A DNA stretch of 64,000 nt, taken from NCBI GenBank assembly GCA_030692355.1, contig JAUYCF010000088.1:1-64000 (forward strand). The letters are read 5' to 3'. The notes beneath the pieces were generated by a model that did not search any database, was not told the DNA's origin, and saw nothing but the letters and a program-made list of their open reading frames with translations. This document shows, in pieces, positions 47,867 through 55,856 of this stretch; within the stretch, counting starts at the first letter, position 1, and the number at the start of each line of letters is the position of its first letter. The DNA comes from Thiobacillus sp. Lineage in GTDB: Bacteria > Pseudomonadota > Gammaproteobacteria > Burkholderiales > Thiobacillaceae. The position numbers and the translations under genes are program-made.

Positions 47867-48135
47867 TGCTGGAAACCGTCATCCCGATCGCCTATGCGCT
47901 GGTCAGCCTGGCCTTCCTGCTGAGCTTCTGGCGCCTGCTGCGCGGCCCCGACGCGCCCGACCGCATCCTCGCGCTCGACACCCTCTACGTGAACACCATC
48001 GCGCTCTTGGTGCTGCTCGGCATCCAGCTCGGCAGCGCGATCTATTTCGAGGCGGCACTGCTGATCGCGATGATGGGCTTCGTCGGCACCGTGGCGCTGT
48101 GCAAGTACCTGCTACGTGGCGACATCATCGAATGA
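47863..48135 (+). CDS. mrpF: Mrp antiporter subunit F (system 2)
   Basis: A 90-residue MnhF family protein with three helices and the signature WRLLRGPDAPDRILALDTLYVN. Two adjacent ATG codons (47863, 47866) follow AAGGGAG; either can be the start. The first overlaps the mrpE stop. Confidence 0.9.
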   Translation: MMLETVIPIAYALVSLAFLLSFWRLLRGPDAPDRILALDTLYVNTIALLVLLGIQLGSAIYFEAALLIAMMGFVGTVALCKYLLRGDIIE

Positions 48136-48148
48136 GGACCGGGCAGCC

Positions 48149-48478
48149 ATGATCGACATCCTGCTTTCCGTGCTGATTCTCACTGGCGCGATCTTCACCT
48201 TCATCGGCTCCCTGGGCCTGGCGCGCCTGCGCGACTTCTACACCCGCCTGCACGGCCCGACCAAGGCCACCACACTGGGCGTCGGCTGCCTTCTGATCGC
48301 CTCCGCCGTGTATTTCAGCGTGCGCGAGGAAGGCGTCAGCCTGCATGAAGTGCTGGTCACGCTGTTCCTGTTCATCACCGCGCCGGTCTCCGCGCACCTG
48401 CTCGCCAAGGCGGCGCTGCACCTGAAGGTCAGATCGCTCGTCGCCACGCCGCCGGACAACGACGCCCCGGCAGAGTGA
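48149..48478 (+). CDS. mrpG: Mrp antiporter subunit G (system 2)
   Basis: A 109-residue MnhG family protein with three helices and the signature GSLGLARLRDFYTRLHGPTKATTLG, then LHEVLVTLFLFITAPVSAHLLAKAAL. Starts 13 bases after mrpF with GAGGA upstream. Last gene of the second mrp operon. Confidence 0.92.
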   Translation: MIDILLSVLILTGAIFTFIGSLGLARLRDFYTRLHGPTKATTLGVGCLLIASAVYFSVREEGVSLHEVLVTLFLFITAPVSAHLLAKAALHLKVRSLVATPPDNDAPAE

Positions 48479-48595
48479 ACGCGCCCGTTATGTGCGCTAT
48501 GCAACAGACGAAAGCAAGCAAGCCCACTATCCTCCTTTAAGCTAAAACGACTGCGGCGCATTCCGCTGCCGCATGTCAACCCAAAGGATTCACCC

Positions 48596-49273
48596 ATGCG
48601 CACGCCCCTCATCGCACTCCCCCTGCTGGCCACTTTTCTGCTCTCCGCCTGTGCCACCAACGATCTGGGCGACTCGCGCGATCTCTCCAAGACCCAGACG
48701 GGCGCCATCATCGGCACCGCGAGCGGTGCGGCGCTGGGCGCGATCATCAACCACAAGAACCGCGGCAAGGGCGCGCTGATCGGCGCGGTCGGCGGCGGTC
48801 TGGCCGGAACCGGCGTCGGCTACTATATGGACACGCAAGCCAGGGACCTGGTCAAACAGTTGCAGCCGGAAATCCAGCGCGGCGAAATCAGCGTCGACAA
48901 ACGCGCCAGCGACAACGCCGTGCTGGTCAGCATGACGGCCAACACCGGCTTCGACACCAACTCCTCCATGTTGAAGCCCGGCTACACCACGACGCTGAAC
49001 AAGATTTCCCGCGTGCTGAACCAGTACGGAAAAACCACCGTCACCGTGATCGGCCATACCGACAGCGTCGGCTCCGACGCCGCCAACCAGGTCCTGTCGG
49101 AAAATCGCGCGCAGTCGGTGATGAATTACTTTGCCGGCCAGAACGTCAACCCGCTGCGCCTGGAAGCCTATGGCCGGGGCGAGTCCGAGCCGCGCGCCGA
49201 CAACGCGACCGAAGCCGGTCGCCAGCTGAATCGCCGGGTCGAATTGTGGATCCTGCCGGTGGTCGCGAACTAA
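48596..49273 (+). CDS. OmpA-family lipoprotein with glycine-zipper domain (YiaD-like)
   Basis: A 225-residue lipoprotein: lipobox LLSAC (Cys19), a glycine-zipper 2TM segment at about 37-80 (GAIIGTASGAALGAIINHKNRGKGALIG then GGGLAGTGVGYYMD) and a C-terminal OmpA peptidoglycan-binding domain (about 110-222; VTVIGHTDSVGSDAANQVLSENRAQSV, RLEAYGRGESEPRADN). Probably outer-membrane anchored and peptidoglycan bound. AAGGA lies before the ATG. Monocistronic. Confidence 0.9.
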   Translation: MRTPLIALPLLATFLLSACATNDLGDSRDLSKTQTGAIIGTASGAALGAIINHKNRGKGALIGAVGGGLAGTGVGYYMDTQARDLVKQLQPEIQRGEISVDKRASDNAVLVSMTANTGFDTNSSMLKPGYTTTLNKISRVLNQYGKTTVTVIGHTDSVGSDAANQVLSENRAQSVMNYFAGQNVNPLRLEAYGRGESEPRADNATEAGRQLNRRVELWILPVVAN

Positions 49274-49321
49274 GCGATTCCGTTGCCGCCGCAGACCCTG
49301 CGGCAACGGCCCGGGGCGGGC

Positions 49322-49460
49322 CTCCTACAACAGCACACCCCTTGTAGGAGCGGCTTCAGCCGCGATGCGGGCGGGTAGCCCGCAAAGGTGGCGCGGCGAG
49401 ACCCTGGCGAGTATTTTCCCTTTGCGCCTTGCGGCGCATCGCGGCTGAAGCCGCTCCTAC
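49322..49460. repeat. REP-type inverted repeat pair
   Basis: A perfect 26-bp inverted repeat (49344-49369 and 49435-49460; core GTAGGAGCGGCTTCAGCCGC) separated by 65 bp. Its left arm also pairs with CTCCTACAA at 49322-49330. Each arm contains its own REP-like hairpin. A separate strong hairpin with no T tract (49280-49309) precedes it, just after the lipoprotein gene. Non-coding. Confidence 0.85.
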
Positions 49461-49528
49461 GGCGGTGCCTGCGGGATGCCGAATGGCAGGGCTTCGCAGG
49501 ATGGCTTTTTTCGGTCTAAAGTGAAGCC

Positions 49529-50887
49529 ATGACCAAACTGCTTCGCTTCCTGTCACGCCTTGTCCTGCCCGCCTGCCTGATCCTGGGGCTGGCCGCGCCT
49601 GCCGGCGCGGCGATGGTGCGGGTGCTGACGGTGCAGGGGGCGATCAGCCCCGGCAGCGCCGACTATCTGTTGCGCGGCATCGACAAGGCGATCGAGGACC
49701 AGGCGCACCTGATCGTGATCGAGATGGACACGCCGGGCGGGCTCGACACCGCGATGCGCGACATCATCAAGGCCATCCTGGCATCGCCGGTGCCGGTCGC
49801 CACCTATGTTTCGCCCAAGGGTGCGCGCGCCGCCAGCGCCGGCACTTATATCCTGTATGCCAGCCACATTGCGGCGATGGCGCCGGCGACCAATCTGGGC
49901 GCGGCGACGCCGGTTGAACTGGTGCCCGCGGGCGGCGACAAGCCCGGCGCACCGGAGAAACCCGATGCAACCAAACCCGCCGACGCGCCGCCGGGCGACG
50001 CCAAGATGCGCAAGGCGGTGCACGACGCCGCGGCCTACATCCGCGGCCTGGCCGAGTTGCGCGAGCGCAATGTCGAGTGGGCCGAGCGCGCGGTGCGCGA
50101 GGCCGTCAGCCTGCCGGCGTCCGAGGCGCTGGAACTGAAGGTGATCGACCTGGTGGCGACCGACCTCGACGATCTTTTGAGGCAGGTCAACGGCCGCGTC
50201 GTCAAGATGAACGGCGACACGGTCACCCTGGACACCACCAATGCCGCCGTCGAGCGCGTCCAGCCCGACTGGCGCAGCCGCCTGCTGGCAGTGATCGGCG
50301 ACCCCGGTATCGCCTACATCCTGATGCTGCTGGGCATCTACGGGCTGATCTACGAATTCTCCAACCCCGGCATGCTGTTCCCCGGCGTGGTCGGTGGCAT
50401 CTGCCTGCTGCTGGCGATGTTCGCGCTGCAGGTCATGCCGATCAACTATGTCGGGCTGGCGCTGATCATTCTCGGCATCGTGCTGATGATTTCGGAGGCC
50501 TTCATGCCCAGTTTCGGCGCCCTGGGGGTGGGGGGGCTCATCGCCTTCATCATCGGCTCGGTGATGCTGATCGACACCGACGTCCCCGGCTACGGCATCC
50601 CGTGGGCGCTGATCGTTCCGGTGGCGGTCACCAGCGGGCTGTTCAGCTTCTTTGTCGTCGGCATGGCGGTCAAGGCACGGGCGCGGCCGGTGGTGACCGG
50701 CGCCGAGCAAATGATCGGCGCCCCCGGCGAAATCCTGGAGGACATGGAGCACGAAGGCTGGGCCCACGTCCACGGCGAGCAGTGGCGGGTGCGCAGCAAG
50801 GTGCCGCTGAAGCGCGGCGACCGGGTGCGGGTGCGCGCCCGGCACGACCTGACACTCGATGTGGAACCGGACCGGCAAGGTTCATAA
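49529..50887 (+). CDS. NfeD family membrane serine protease
   Basis: A 452-residue long-form NfeD/STOPP protein. Signal peptide about 1-28; ClpP-class protease domain (about 30-235) with Ser103 in GARAASAGTYI and a basic partner near Lys162 in MRKAVHDAAAYIRGLAELRERN; four to five membrane helices (about 255-375); and a C-terminal OB-fold NfeD domain (about 390-445). PH1510-type members cut stomatin. A Lys/Asp/Pro-rich linker (PGAPEKPDATKPADAPPGD) lies inside the protease domain. Directly followed by its slipin partner. Confidence 0.9.
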   Translation: MTKLLRFLSRLVLPACLILGLAAPAGAAMVRVLTVQGAISPGSADYLLRGIDKAIEDQAHLIVIEMDTPGGLDTAMRDIIKAILASPVPVATYVSPKGARAASAGTYILYASHIAAMAPATNLGAATPVELVPAGGDKPGAPEKPDATKPADAPPGDAKMRKAVHDAAAYIRGLAELRERNVEWAERAVREAVSLPASEALELKVIDLVATDLDDLLRQVNGRVVKMNGDTVTLDTTNAAVERVQPDWRSRLLAVIGDPGIAYILMLLGIYGLIYEFSNPGMLFPGVVGGICLLLAMFALQVMPINYVGLALIILGIVLMISEAFMPSFGALGVGGLIAFIIGSVMLIDTDVPGYGIPWALIVPVAVTSGLFSFFVVGMAVKARARPVVTGAEQMIGAPGEILEDMEHEGWAHVHGEQWRVRSKVPLKRGDRVRVRARHDLTLDVEPDRQGS

Positions 50888-50899
50888 AGGAGAATGATC

Positions 50900-51658
50900 A
50901 TGTTTGAATTTGGCGGTATCACCATCGTCTTTGTAATCGTCGCGCTGCTGGCAGCCAGCATCCGCATCCTGCGCGAGTACGAGCGCGGCGTGGTGTTCAT
51001 GCTCGGGCGCTTCTGGAAGGTGAAGGGGCCGGGGCTGGTGGTCATCATTCCCGGCATCCAGCAAATGGTGCGGGTCGACCTGCGCACCGTGGTGTTCGAC
51101 GTGCCGAGCCAGGACGTAATCTCGCGCGACAACGTCTCGGTCAGGGTCAACGCGGTGGTGTATTTCCGCGTCATCGACCCGGCCAAGTCGATCCTGCAGG
51201 TGGAGGACTACATGAACGCCACCAGCCAGCTGGCGCAGACCACGCTGCGCGCGGTGCTGGGCAAGCACGAACTCGACGAGATGCTGGCCGAGCGGGAAAC
51301 CCTCAACTCCGACATCCAGAAGGCGCTGGACGCGCAGACCGATGCCTGGGGCATCAAGGTCTCCAACGTCGAGATCAAGCACGTCGACATCGACGAAACC
51401 ATGGTGCGCGCCATCGCCAAGCAGGCGGAAGCCGAACGCGAACGGCGCGCCAAGATCATCCATGCCGAGGGCGAACTGCAGGCCTCGGAAAAGCTTCTGG
51501 CCGCTGCCGAGATCCTTGCCGGCCGGCCACAGGCGATGCAGCTGCGCTATCTGCAGACGCTGTCCAACATCGCCGGCGACAGGACCAACACCATCGTCTT
51601 CCCGATGCCGGGCGAACTGATGAACCTGATGATGCGCGGCACGAAACCCGGCGAATAA
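50900..51658 (+). CDS. Slipin/stomatin-like SPFH protein
   Basis: A 252-residue stomatin-type (slipin) protein: one membrane helix ([18 protein letters not shown]), SPFH domain from [21 protein letters not shown] to about 190, a coiled-coil ([22 protein letters not shown]) and the C-terminal oligomer motif [20 protein letters not shown]. Forms membrane scaffolds with NfeD. ATG 50900 has AAGGAG seven bases upstream; the ATG at 50894 is too close to it. Twelve bases after nfeD. Confidence 0.9.
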   Translation: MFEFGGITIVFVIVALLAASIRILREYERGVVFMLGRFWKVKGPGLVVIIPGIQQMVRVDLRTVVFDVPSQDVISRDNVSVRVNAVVYFRVIDPAKSILQVEDYMNATSQLAQTTLRAVLGKHELDEMLAERETLNSDIQKALDAQTDAWGIKVSNVEIKHVDIDETMVRAIAKQAEAERERRAKIIHAEGELQASEKLLAAAEILAGRPQAMQLRYLQTLSNIAGDRTNTIVFPMPGELMNLMMRGTKPGE

Positions 51659-51823
51659 GGGCACGCACCCGGCAAAAACCCCGATTCCAGCAAGGTTTCG
51701 GGTAGCAAGCCGGCCCGCATCACGGTATCCTGATACCCTATCCCGAACGTCTTCGGGAACCTGTGCCGGCAAACAGCACTCTGTACTGGCACTTCCCATT
51801 TTTAATTCACGTGAGGAAACCAC

Positions 51824-52489
51824 ATGAACCCGCAAGCCACCACCCTCGGCCGCAGCCAGTCTGCGGCGCTGTCGACCAACAAGGTCGTCAAGAATACCTA
51901 CATGCTGCTGTCGATGACGCTGGCGTTTTCCGCGTTGACAGCCGGCCTGTCGATGTCGCTGAACCTGCCGCACCCCGGCCTCATCATCACCCTGGTCGGC
52001 TACTTCGGTCTGCTGTTCCTGACCACCAAGTTCCGCGACAGCAGCCTCGGCATCGCCTTCGTGTTCGCGCTCACCGGCTTCATGGGCTATACGCTCGGCC
52101 CCATCCTCAACGCCTACCTGTCGCTGCCCAACGGCGGCCAGGTGGTGATGATGGCGATGGGCGGCACCGCCGCGATCTTCCTCGGCCTGTCGGCCTATGT
52201 GATGACCACCCGCAAGGATTTCAGCTTCATGGGCGGCTTCCTCATGGTCGGCATCCTGGTCGCCTTCCTCGCCGGCATTGGCGCAATCTTCTTCGAGATG
52301 CCCGGCCTGTCGCTGGCGGTCTCCGCGATGTTCGTGCTGCTGATGTCCGGCCTCATCCTGTACGAGACCAGCAACATCATCAACGGCGGTGAGACCAACT
52401 ACATCATGGCGACCGTCACGCTGTTCGTCGCGATCTTCAATCTGTTCACCAGCCTGCTGCATTTGCTGGGCTTCGCCAACAACGACTGA
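51824..52489 (+). CDS. Bax inhibitor-1 family protein (YccA-like)
   Basis: A 221-residue seven-helix BI-1/YccA protein. Begins with an N-terminal polar segment (RSQSAALSTNKVVKNTYMLLSMTLAFSALTAG) and contains FVFALTGFMGYTLGPILNAY and the family end ETNYIMATVTLFVAIFNLFTSLL. E. coli YccA blocks FtsH. GAGGA lies upstream of the ATG. A hairpin with T6 follows 22 bases after the stop, but inside the next gene. Confidence 0.88.
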   Translation: MNPQATTLGRSQSAALSTNKVVKNTYMLLSMTLAFSALTAGLSMSLNLPHPGLIITLVGYFGLLFLTTKFRDSSLGIAFVFALTGFMGYTLGPILNAYLSLPNGGQVVMMAMGGTAAIFLGLSAYVMTTRKDFSFMGGFLMVGILVAFLAGIGAIFFEMPGLSLAVSAMFVLLMSGLILYETSNIINGGETNYIMATVTLFVAIFNLFTSLLHLLGFANND

Positions 52490-52495
52490 ACGTTG

Positions 52496-53293
52496 ATGGC
52501 AGCAGCAAACGAAACGGCGTCTTCCAGGGCGCCGTTTTTTATCGACACCCACTGCCATCTCGATGCGGCAGAGTTTGATGCCGACCGCGATGCCGAGTAC
52601 GCGCGCGCCGTCGCCGGCGGCGTCACCACTTTAGTGATTCCCGGCGTCAGCCGCGAGAGCTTCGCCGCCGTGGCCGCCACCTGCGCGCGCCACCCCGGCT
52701 GCCTGCCGGCGTGGGGGCTGCACCCGATGTACATCGGCGTGCACCGCCCCGCGCACCTGGCGGACCTGCGCGCACAGATCGAGACGCAGCGCCCGGTGGC
52801 GATCGGCGAAATCGGGCTCGACCGCTTCGTCGACCTCGACTATCCGACCCAGGAGTATTTCTGCATCGCACAACTCAAGATCGCGCGCGAATTCGACCTG
52901 CCGGTATTGCTGCACTGCCGCCGCGCCAACGACGACCTGCTCAAACACCTGCGCAGGATCGGGGTGCGCGGCGGCATCGCCCATGCCTTCAACGGCAGTC
53001 CGCAGCAGGCGGACGCATTCATCAAGCTGGGATTCAAGCTCGGCTTCGGCGGCGCCTTCACCTGGCCGCGCGCCAACAACCTGCGGCGGCTGGCGGTCGA
53101 CCTGCCGCTGGAGGCGATCGTGCTGGAAACCGACAGTCCCGACATGCCTCCGGTATGGGTCGGACGCGGACGCAATGCGCCCGGCGAATTGCCGCGCATC
53201 GCGCAGACCCTGGCCGAACTGCGCGGGATTGACCTGGCCACCGTGGCGCAGGCCACCACGCGCAACGCCCGCGAACTATTCGGCCTGGATTAA
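52496..53293 (+). CDS. tatD: TatD-family metal-dependent hydrolase
   Basis: A 265-residue TIM-barrel nuclease (TatD/YcfH/YjjV group). Metal ligands: His19 and His21 in IDTHCHLD, Glu in AIGEIGLD, His in VLLHCRRAND, His in GIAHAFNGSPQ, Asp in LETDSPDMPP. It starts 6 bases after the BI-1 gene. The first 14 codons overlap a terminator-like hairpin (52512-52540); no other start codon exists between that hairpin and the first catalytic His, so the gene must be read through it. Confidence 0.9.
   Translation: MAAANETASSRAPFFIDTHCHLDAAEFDADRDAEYARAVAGGVTTLVIPGVSRESFAAVAATCARHPGCLPAWGLHPMYIGVHRPAHLADLRAQIETQRPVAIGEIGLDRFVDLDYPTQEYFCIAQLKIAREFDLPVLLHCRRANDDLLKHLRRIGVRGGIAHAFNGSPQQADAFIKLGFKLGFGGAFTWPRANNLRRLAVDLPLEAIVLETDSPDMPPVWVGRGRNAPGELPRIAQTLAELRGIDLATVAQATTRNARELFGLD
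52512..52540 (+). terminator. Terminator-like hairpin inside the start of tatD
   Basis: AAACGGCG (52512-52519), 10-base loop, CGCCGTTT (52530-52537), within a T6 run (52535-52540). Has the form of an intrinsic terminator for the BI-1 gene yet lies at codons 6-15 of tatD. May act as an attenuator. See findings. Confidence 0.65.
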
Positions 53294-53306
53294 GGGTGCG
53301 TCAGCT

Positions 53307-53596
53307 GGCGCAACCGAAATCCCCCCTGCCCGCGGCGGAAATCGATGCCTGGCTTTGGGTAGGGTGCACTCCGTGCACCTTCGAACAACGATTGGTGCAC
53401 GGAGTGCACCCTACGCACTGCAAGTCGCCTAATGGACAATCCGGGTTTAACTATTCGGCTGGGTTCAAGCCGACTCAATCGGCGCAACCGAAATTTCCCA
53501 CCCACAGCCCGCGGCGGAAATCGATGCTTGGCTTTGAGTAGGGTGCACTCCGTGCACCTTCGAACAACGATTGGTGCACGGAGTGCACCCTACGCC
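53307..53596. repeat. Tandemly duplicated palindromic repeat, family copies B and C
   Basis: Two near-identical units (about 53307-53417 and 53481-53596, offset 174-179 bp) each holding GGCGCAACCGAAAT, then CGCGGCGGAAATCGATGC, and a perfect 21-bp inverted repeat around the same 14-base loop (53359-53379/53394-53414 and 53538-53558/53573-53593). The arms match those at 10.1 kb; the loop differs. A 14-bp segment differing by one base from the outer arm of copy A (ATGGACAATCCGGG) follows unit B. The 53294-53618 gap has no gene. Confidence 0.88.
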
Positions 53597-53618
53597 CTGC
53601 GAATATCGGCGCAGGGCC

Positions 53619-54089
53619 TTACAGCCAGCGCCGCACCCGGGTTTGATACTCGCGGTAGGCGTCGCCGAAGCGGGCGCGCAGGTGCGCTTCCTCGTGGCGG
53701 ATCACGCCATAGCGCAGCATGGCCCAGATCAGCGGCGCGAACAGCAGCGGCCATGCTGTGGCCAGCAGCAGCGACACCCCGGCGAAAATGAACCAGTCGC
53801 CGACATAGATCGGATTGCGGCTGAAGCGGAACGGCCCGCCGGTGCACAGGCTGGAGGCAGCCTTGTAGGGATTGACCGTGGTGCGGTGGCGCCAGAAGGT
53901 CGCCAGCGTCCAGATGAACAGCGCCAGCCCGACACCCACTAGCAGCCAGCCCAGCGGCCGCATTGCTGCGCCCCAATCCAATGGCAGCGCATGAACATTA
54001 CGGTCCAGCCACCAGCCGCCAAGCAGCGCCGCGGCATAGGGCGCGGGTGGCAACACCCGTGTGGCCGGCTTGTGGGAAGGGGAAGCCAT
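53619..54089 (-). CDS. Isoprenylcysteine/phospholipid methyltransferase-like membrane protein (ICMT/PEMT)
   Basis: A 156-residue inner-membrane protein with four helices (about 17-30, 44-64, 100-120) and the ICMT/PEMT cofactor motif GPFRFSRNPIYVGDWFIFAG, then EEAHLRARFGDAYREYQTRVRRW, which is the usual SAM-binding C-terminus. Bacterial members methylate lipids or have unknown substrates. Flanked by repeats on one side and a MITE on the other. Confidence 0.8.
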   Translation of the reverse strand: MASPSHKPATRVLPPAPYAAALLGGWWLDRNVHALPLDWGAAMRPLGWLLVGVGLALFIWTLATFWRHRTTVNPYKAASSLCTGGPFRFSRNPIYVGDWFIFAGVSLLLATAWPLLFAPLIWAMLRYGVIRHEEAHLRARFGDAYREYQTRVRRWL

Positions 54090-54101
54090 GCGAGAAGCCT
54101 C

Positions 54102-54265
54102 TAGTGTCGTGAATCAGAAATATCGAAACATAAAACGGCGTCTTTTTCCGCATGGCGGCGTTGCTCGTCGTTGCCATAGTCCGGGCTATGTCGCCTCCTC
54201 GCGCCTTGCCCTGCGAAAAAATCCATCCGTTTTATTTGTCCCGCTATTTCTGATTCACGACACTA
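54102..54265. mobile_element. 164-bp MITE with 21-bp terminal inverted repeats
   Basis: Perfect 21-bp inverted termini (54102-54122 and 54245-54265; start TAGTGTCGTGAATCAG) and TA at both outer ends, as for IS630/mariner-type insertion into TA. Inner inverted bits (ATAAAACGG / CCGTTTTAT) extend the symmetry. No reading frame for a transposase, so non-autonomous. Its right end supplies the TAG stop codon of folE. Confidence 0.85.
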
Positions 54266-54907
54266 TCGCAAGTCGGACTGCGCCACCGCGCGCAGGAACT
54301 CGTTGCGCATCTGGTCGCTGTCGCGGAAGCAGCCGGTGAACGCCTGCGTGACGACGCGCTCGTCGCCGCGCCGGTCTTCGCCCAGCAGCAGGCACAGCTG
54401 CTCGGCCTCGACGATGCATGCCGCGCCCAGCGCCAGCCCGTGCGTCACCAGCGCCTCGGCGATGTCGCGCGTCATCCATTCCTGGTAGGTGAAGCGGTGG
54501 CCGATGGCGTCGACCATGCGCGCGATGCGGCCGAAGCCGTGCAGCCGCCCGCCGGGGATGTAGGCCACGTGCGCCACCCCGCGAAACGGCACTAGGTGAT
54601 GCGGGCACACGCCGTGCACCGCGATGCCGCGCACCACCACCATGTCGTTGCCGTCGTCGGCAAAACCCTCGCCCAGCGCGGCGGCGGGGTCGATCGTGTA
54701 ACCGCCGAGCAGGCGGCGCTGCCACAGCTCGCGCACCCGCTCGGCGGTGCGCCCGGTATGCACCGAATCCGGCGCCACCCCGCAGGCGACGAGCATGGCG
54801 TTGACCGCCTGCTCGAACGCCGCCGGGTCGAACGGCCCGGTCTGCGGAATGCCGAGGCTGCCGCCGCCGCGCGGCATGTGACAGTCGTCGTGGTCGCAGT
54901 CGGCCAT
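54263..54907 (-). CDS. folE: GTP cyclohydrolase I, divergent
   Basis: A 214-residue FolE-type protein. Zinc ligands Cys101 and His104 (VHGVCPHHLVPF) and Cys172 are present. Several catalytic-site positions differ from E. coli FolE: the His of the HxC motif is Gln170 (EQLC), the QER motif reads QEW, and the SxCxHH Ser is Gly. The core would catalyse GTP to 7,8-dihydroneopterin triphosphate, but these changes make the activity uncertain. N-terminus is Asp/Cys/His rich (MADCDHDDCH). Start overlaps the hydrolase stop (TAATG). Last two bases of the stop come from the MITE. Confidence 0.75.
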   Translation of the reverse strand: MADCDHDDCHMPRGGGSLGIPQTGPFDPAAFEQAVNAMLVACGVAPDSVHTGRTAERVRELWQRRLLGGYTIDPAAALGEGFADDGNDMVVVRGIAVHGVCPHHLVPFRGVAHVAYIPGGRLHGFGRIARMVDAIGHRFTYQEWMTRDIAEALVTHGLALGAACIVEAEQLCLLLGEDRRGDERVVTQAFTGCFRDSDQMRNEFLRAVAQSDLR

Positions 54908-55689
54908 TATTTGAGCGTCGCCTTGAGGAACTCCAGCGTGCGCGTCCACGAATCGGTATCGGCCGCGTTGTCGTATTTGAGCGGCAGTCCGAACTGCGCG
55001 GCGTAGCTGTCGGCTTCGCGGTTGGTGAAGGTGTGCTTGACGCCGGGGTAGGCCACGAACATGTAGTCGGCCTTGGCGTTGTCCATTTCGGTCTTGAACG
55101 CCTCGACCTGGGCGGGCGGCACGATGGGGTCGGCCTCACCATGGAAGATGCGCAGCTTGGTCTTGATGTCGCCCGGCTTGACCGATATGTCGGTCGCCAG
55201 CACGCCGTGGTAGCTGACCGCCGATTTCAGCGGCATGCCCGAACGCACCATGTTGAGTACCACGCCGCCGCCGAAGCAGTAGCCCAGCGCGGCGATCTCG
55301 CCCTGCTTCACGTTGGGCTGCTGATCAAGGAAGTTGCGCGCGGCATCGAAGCGCGCGTAGGCCAGCGGCGGATTCTTGTTGACGCTGCCCGCCAGCGCAC
55401 CGGCGTCCTTCGGATTGTCGGCCACCTGGCCGTTGCCGTACATGTCGACCACCAGCGCCACATAGCCCTCGCTTGCCAGCATGCGCGCGCGCTTTCTCGC
55501 GTAGTCATTGGCGCCCCACCATTCGGGAACCACCAGCACGCCCGCGCGTTTGTCTTTGACAGCATCGTCATACGCCAGGTAGCCCTTCATGGCGGTATCG
55601 CCGGCCTGGTACGCGACATCCTTGCCGACCACGGCGGCGAGGGCGGAAGAGGTGAAAAACAACAATGACAGCGCAAGTGCAGTTTTCAT
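54907..55689 (-). CDS. Exported dienelactone hydrolase family protein
   Basis: A 260-residue alpha/beta hydrolase with a signal peptide (MKTALALSLLFFTSSALA). Catalytic triad: nucleophile Cys138 in GYCFGGG, Asp187 in GEADPIVPP, His219 in GVKHTF; Glu56 in PEWWG is the conserved elbow residue. The ATG at 55689 has GGAG upstream; the open frame extends upstream but does not make a leader. Substrate unknown. Coupled to folE. Confidence 0.87.
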   Translation of the reverse strand: MKTALALSLLFFTSSALAAVVGKDVAYQAGDTAMKGYLAYDDAVKDKRAGVLVVPEWWGANDYARKRARMLASEGYVALVVDMYGNGQVADNPKDAGALAGSVNKNPPLAYARFDAARNFLDQQPNVKQGEIAALGYCFGGGVVLNMVRSGMPLKSAVSYHGVLATDISVKPGDIKTKLRIFHGEADPIVPPAQVEAFKTEMDNAKADYMFVAYPGVKHTFTNREADSYAAQFGLPLKYDNAADTDSWTRTLEFLKATLK

Positions 55690-55856
55690 GGGCGTCTCCG
55701 GGAGTGAGTGATCAAAGGATCGGGGTGCGTGGGTCCAAAAGCATACCGCGCCGGCACACGCAATAACAACCGCATTCCCATAACGGCCATGCGCCCGTGC
55801 TGTGTGCGTCGCCCGGACAGCGTAAACTCGCGGCTCCACCCGCACGCCCGACCGCC

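Noticed and set aside
54907-55845. A 52-residue longer start for the dienelactone hydrolase
   Set aside because: The extension has no leader character, while the internal ATG at 55689 has a ribosome site and begins a clear signal peptide.
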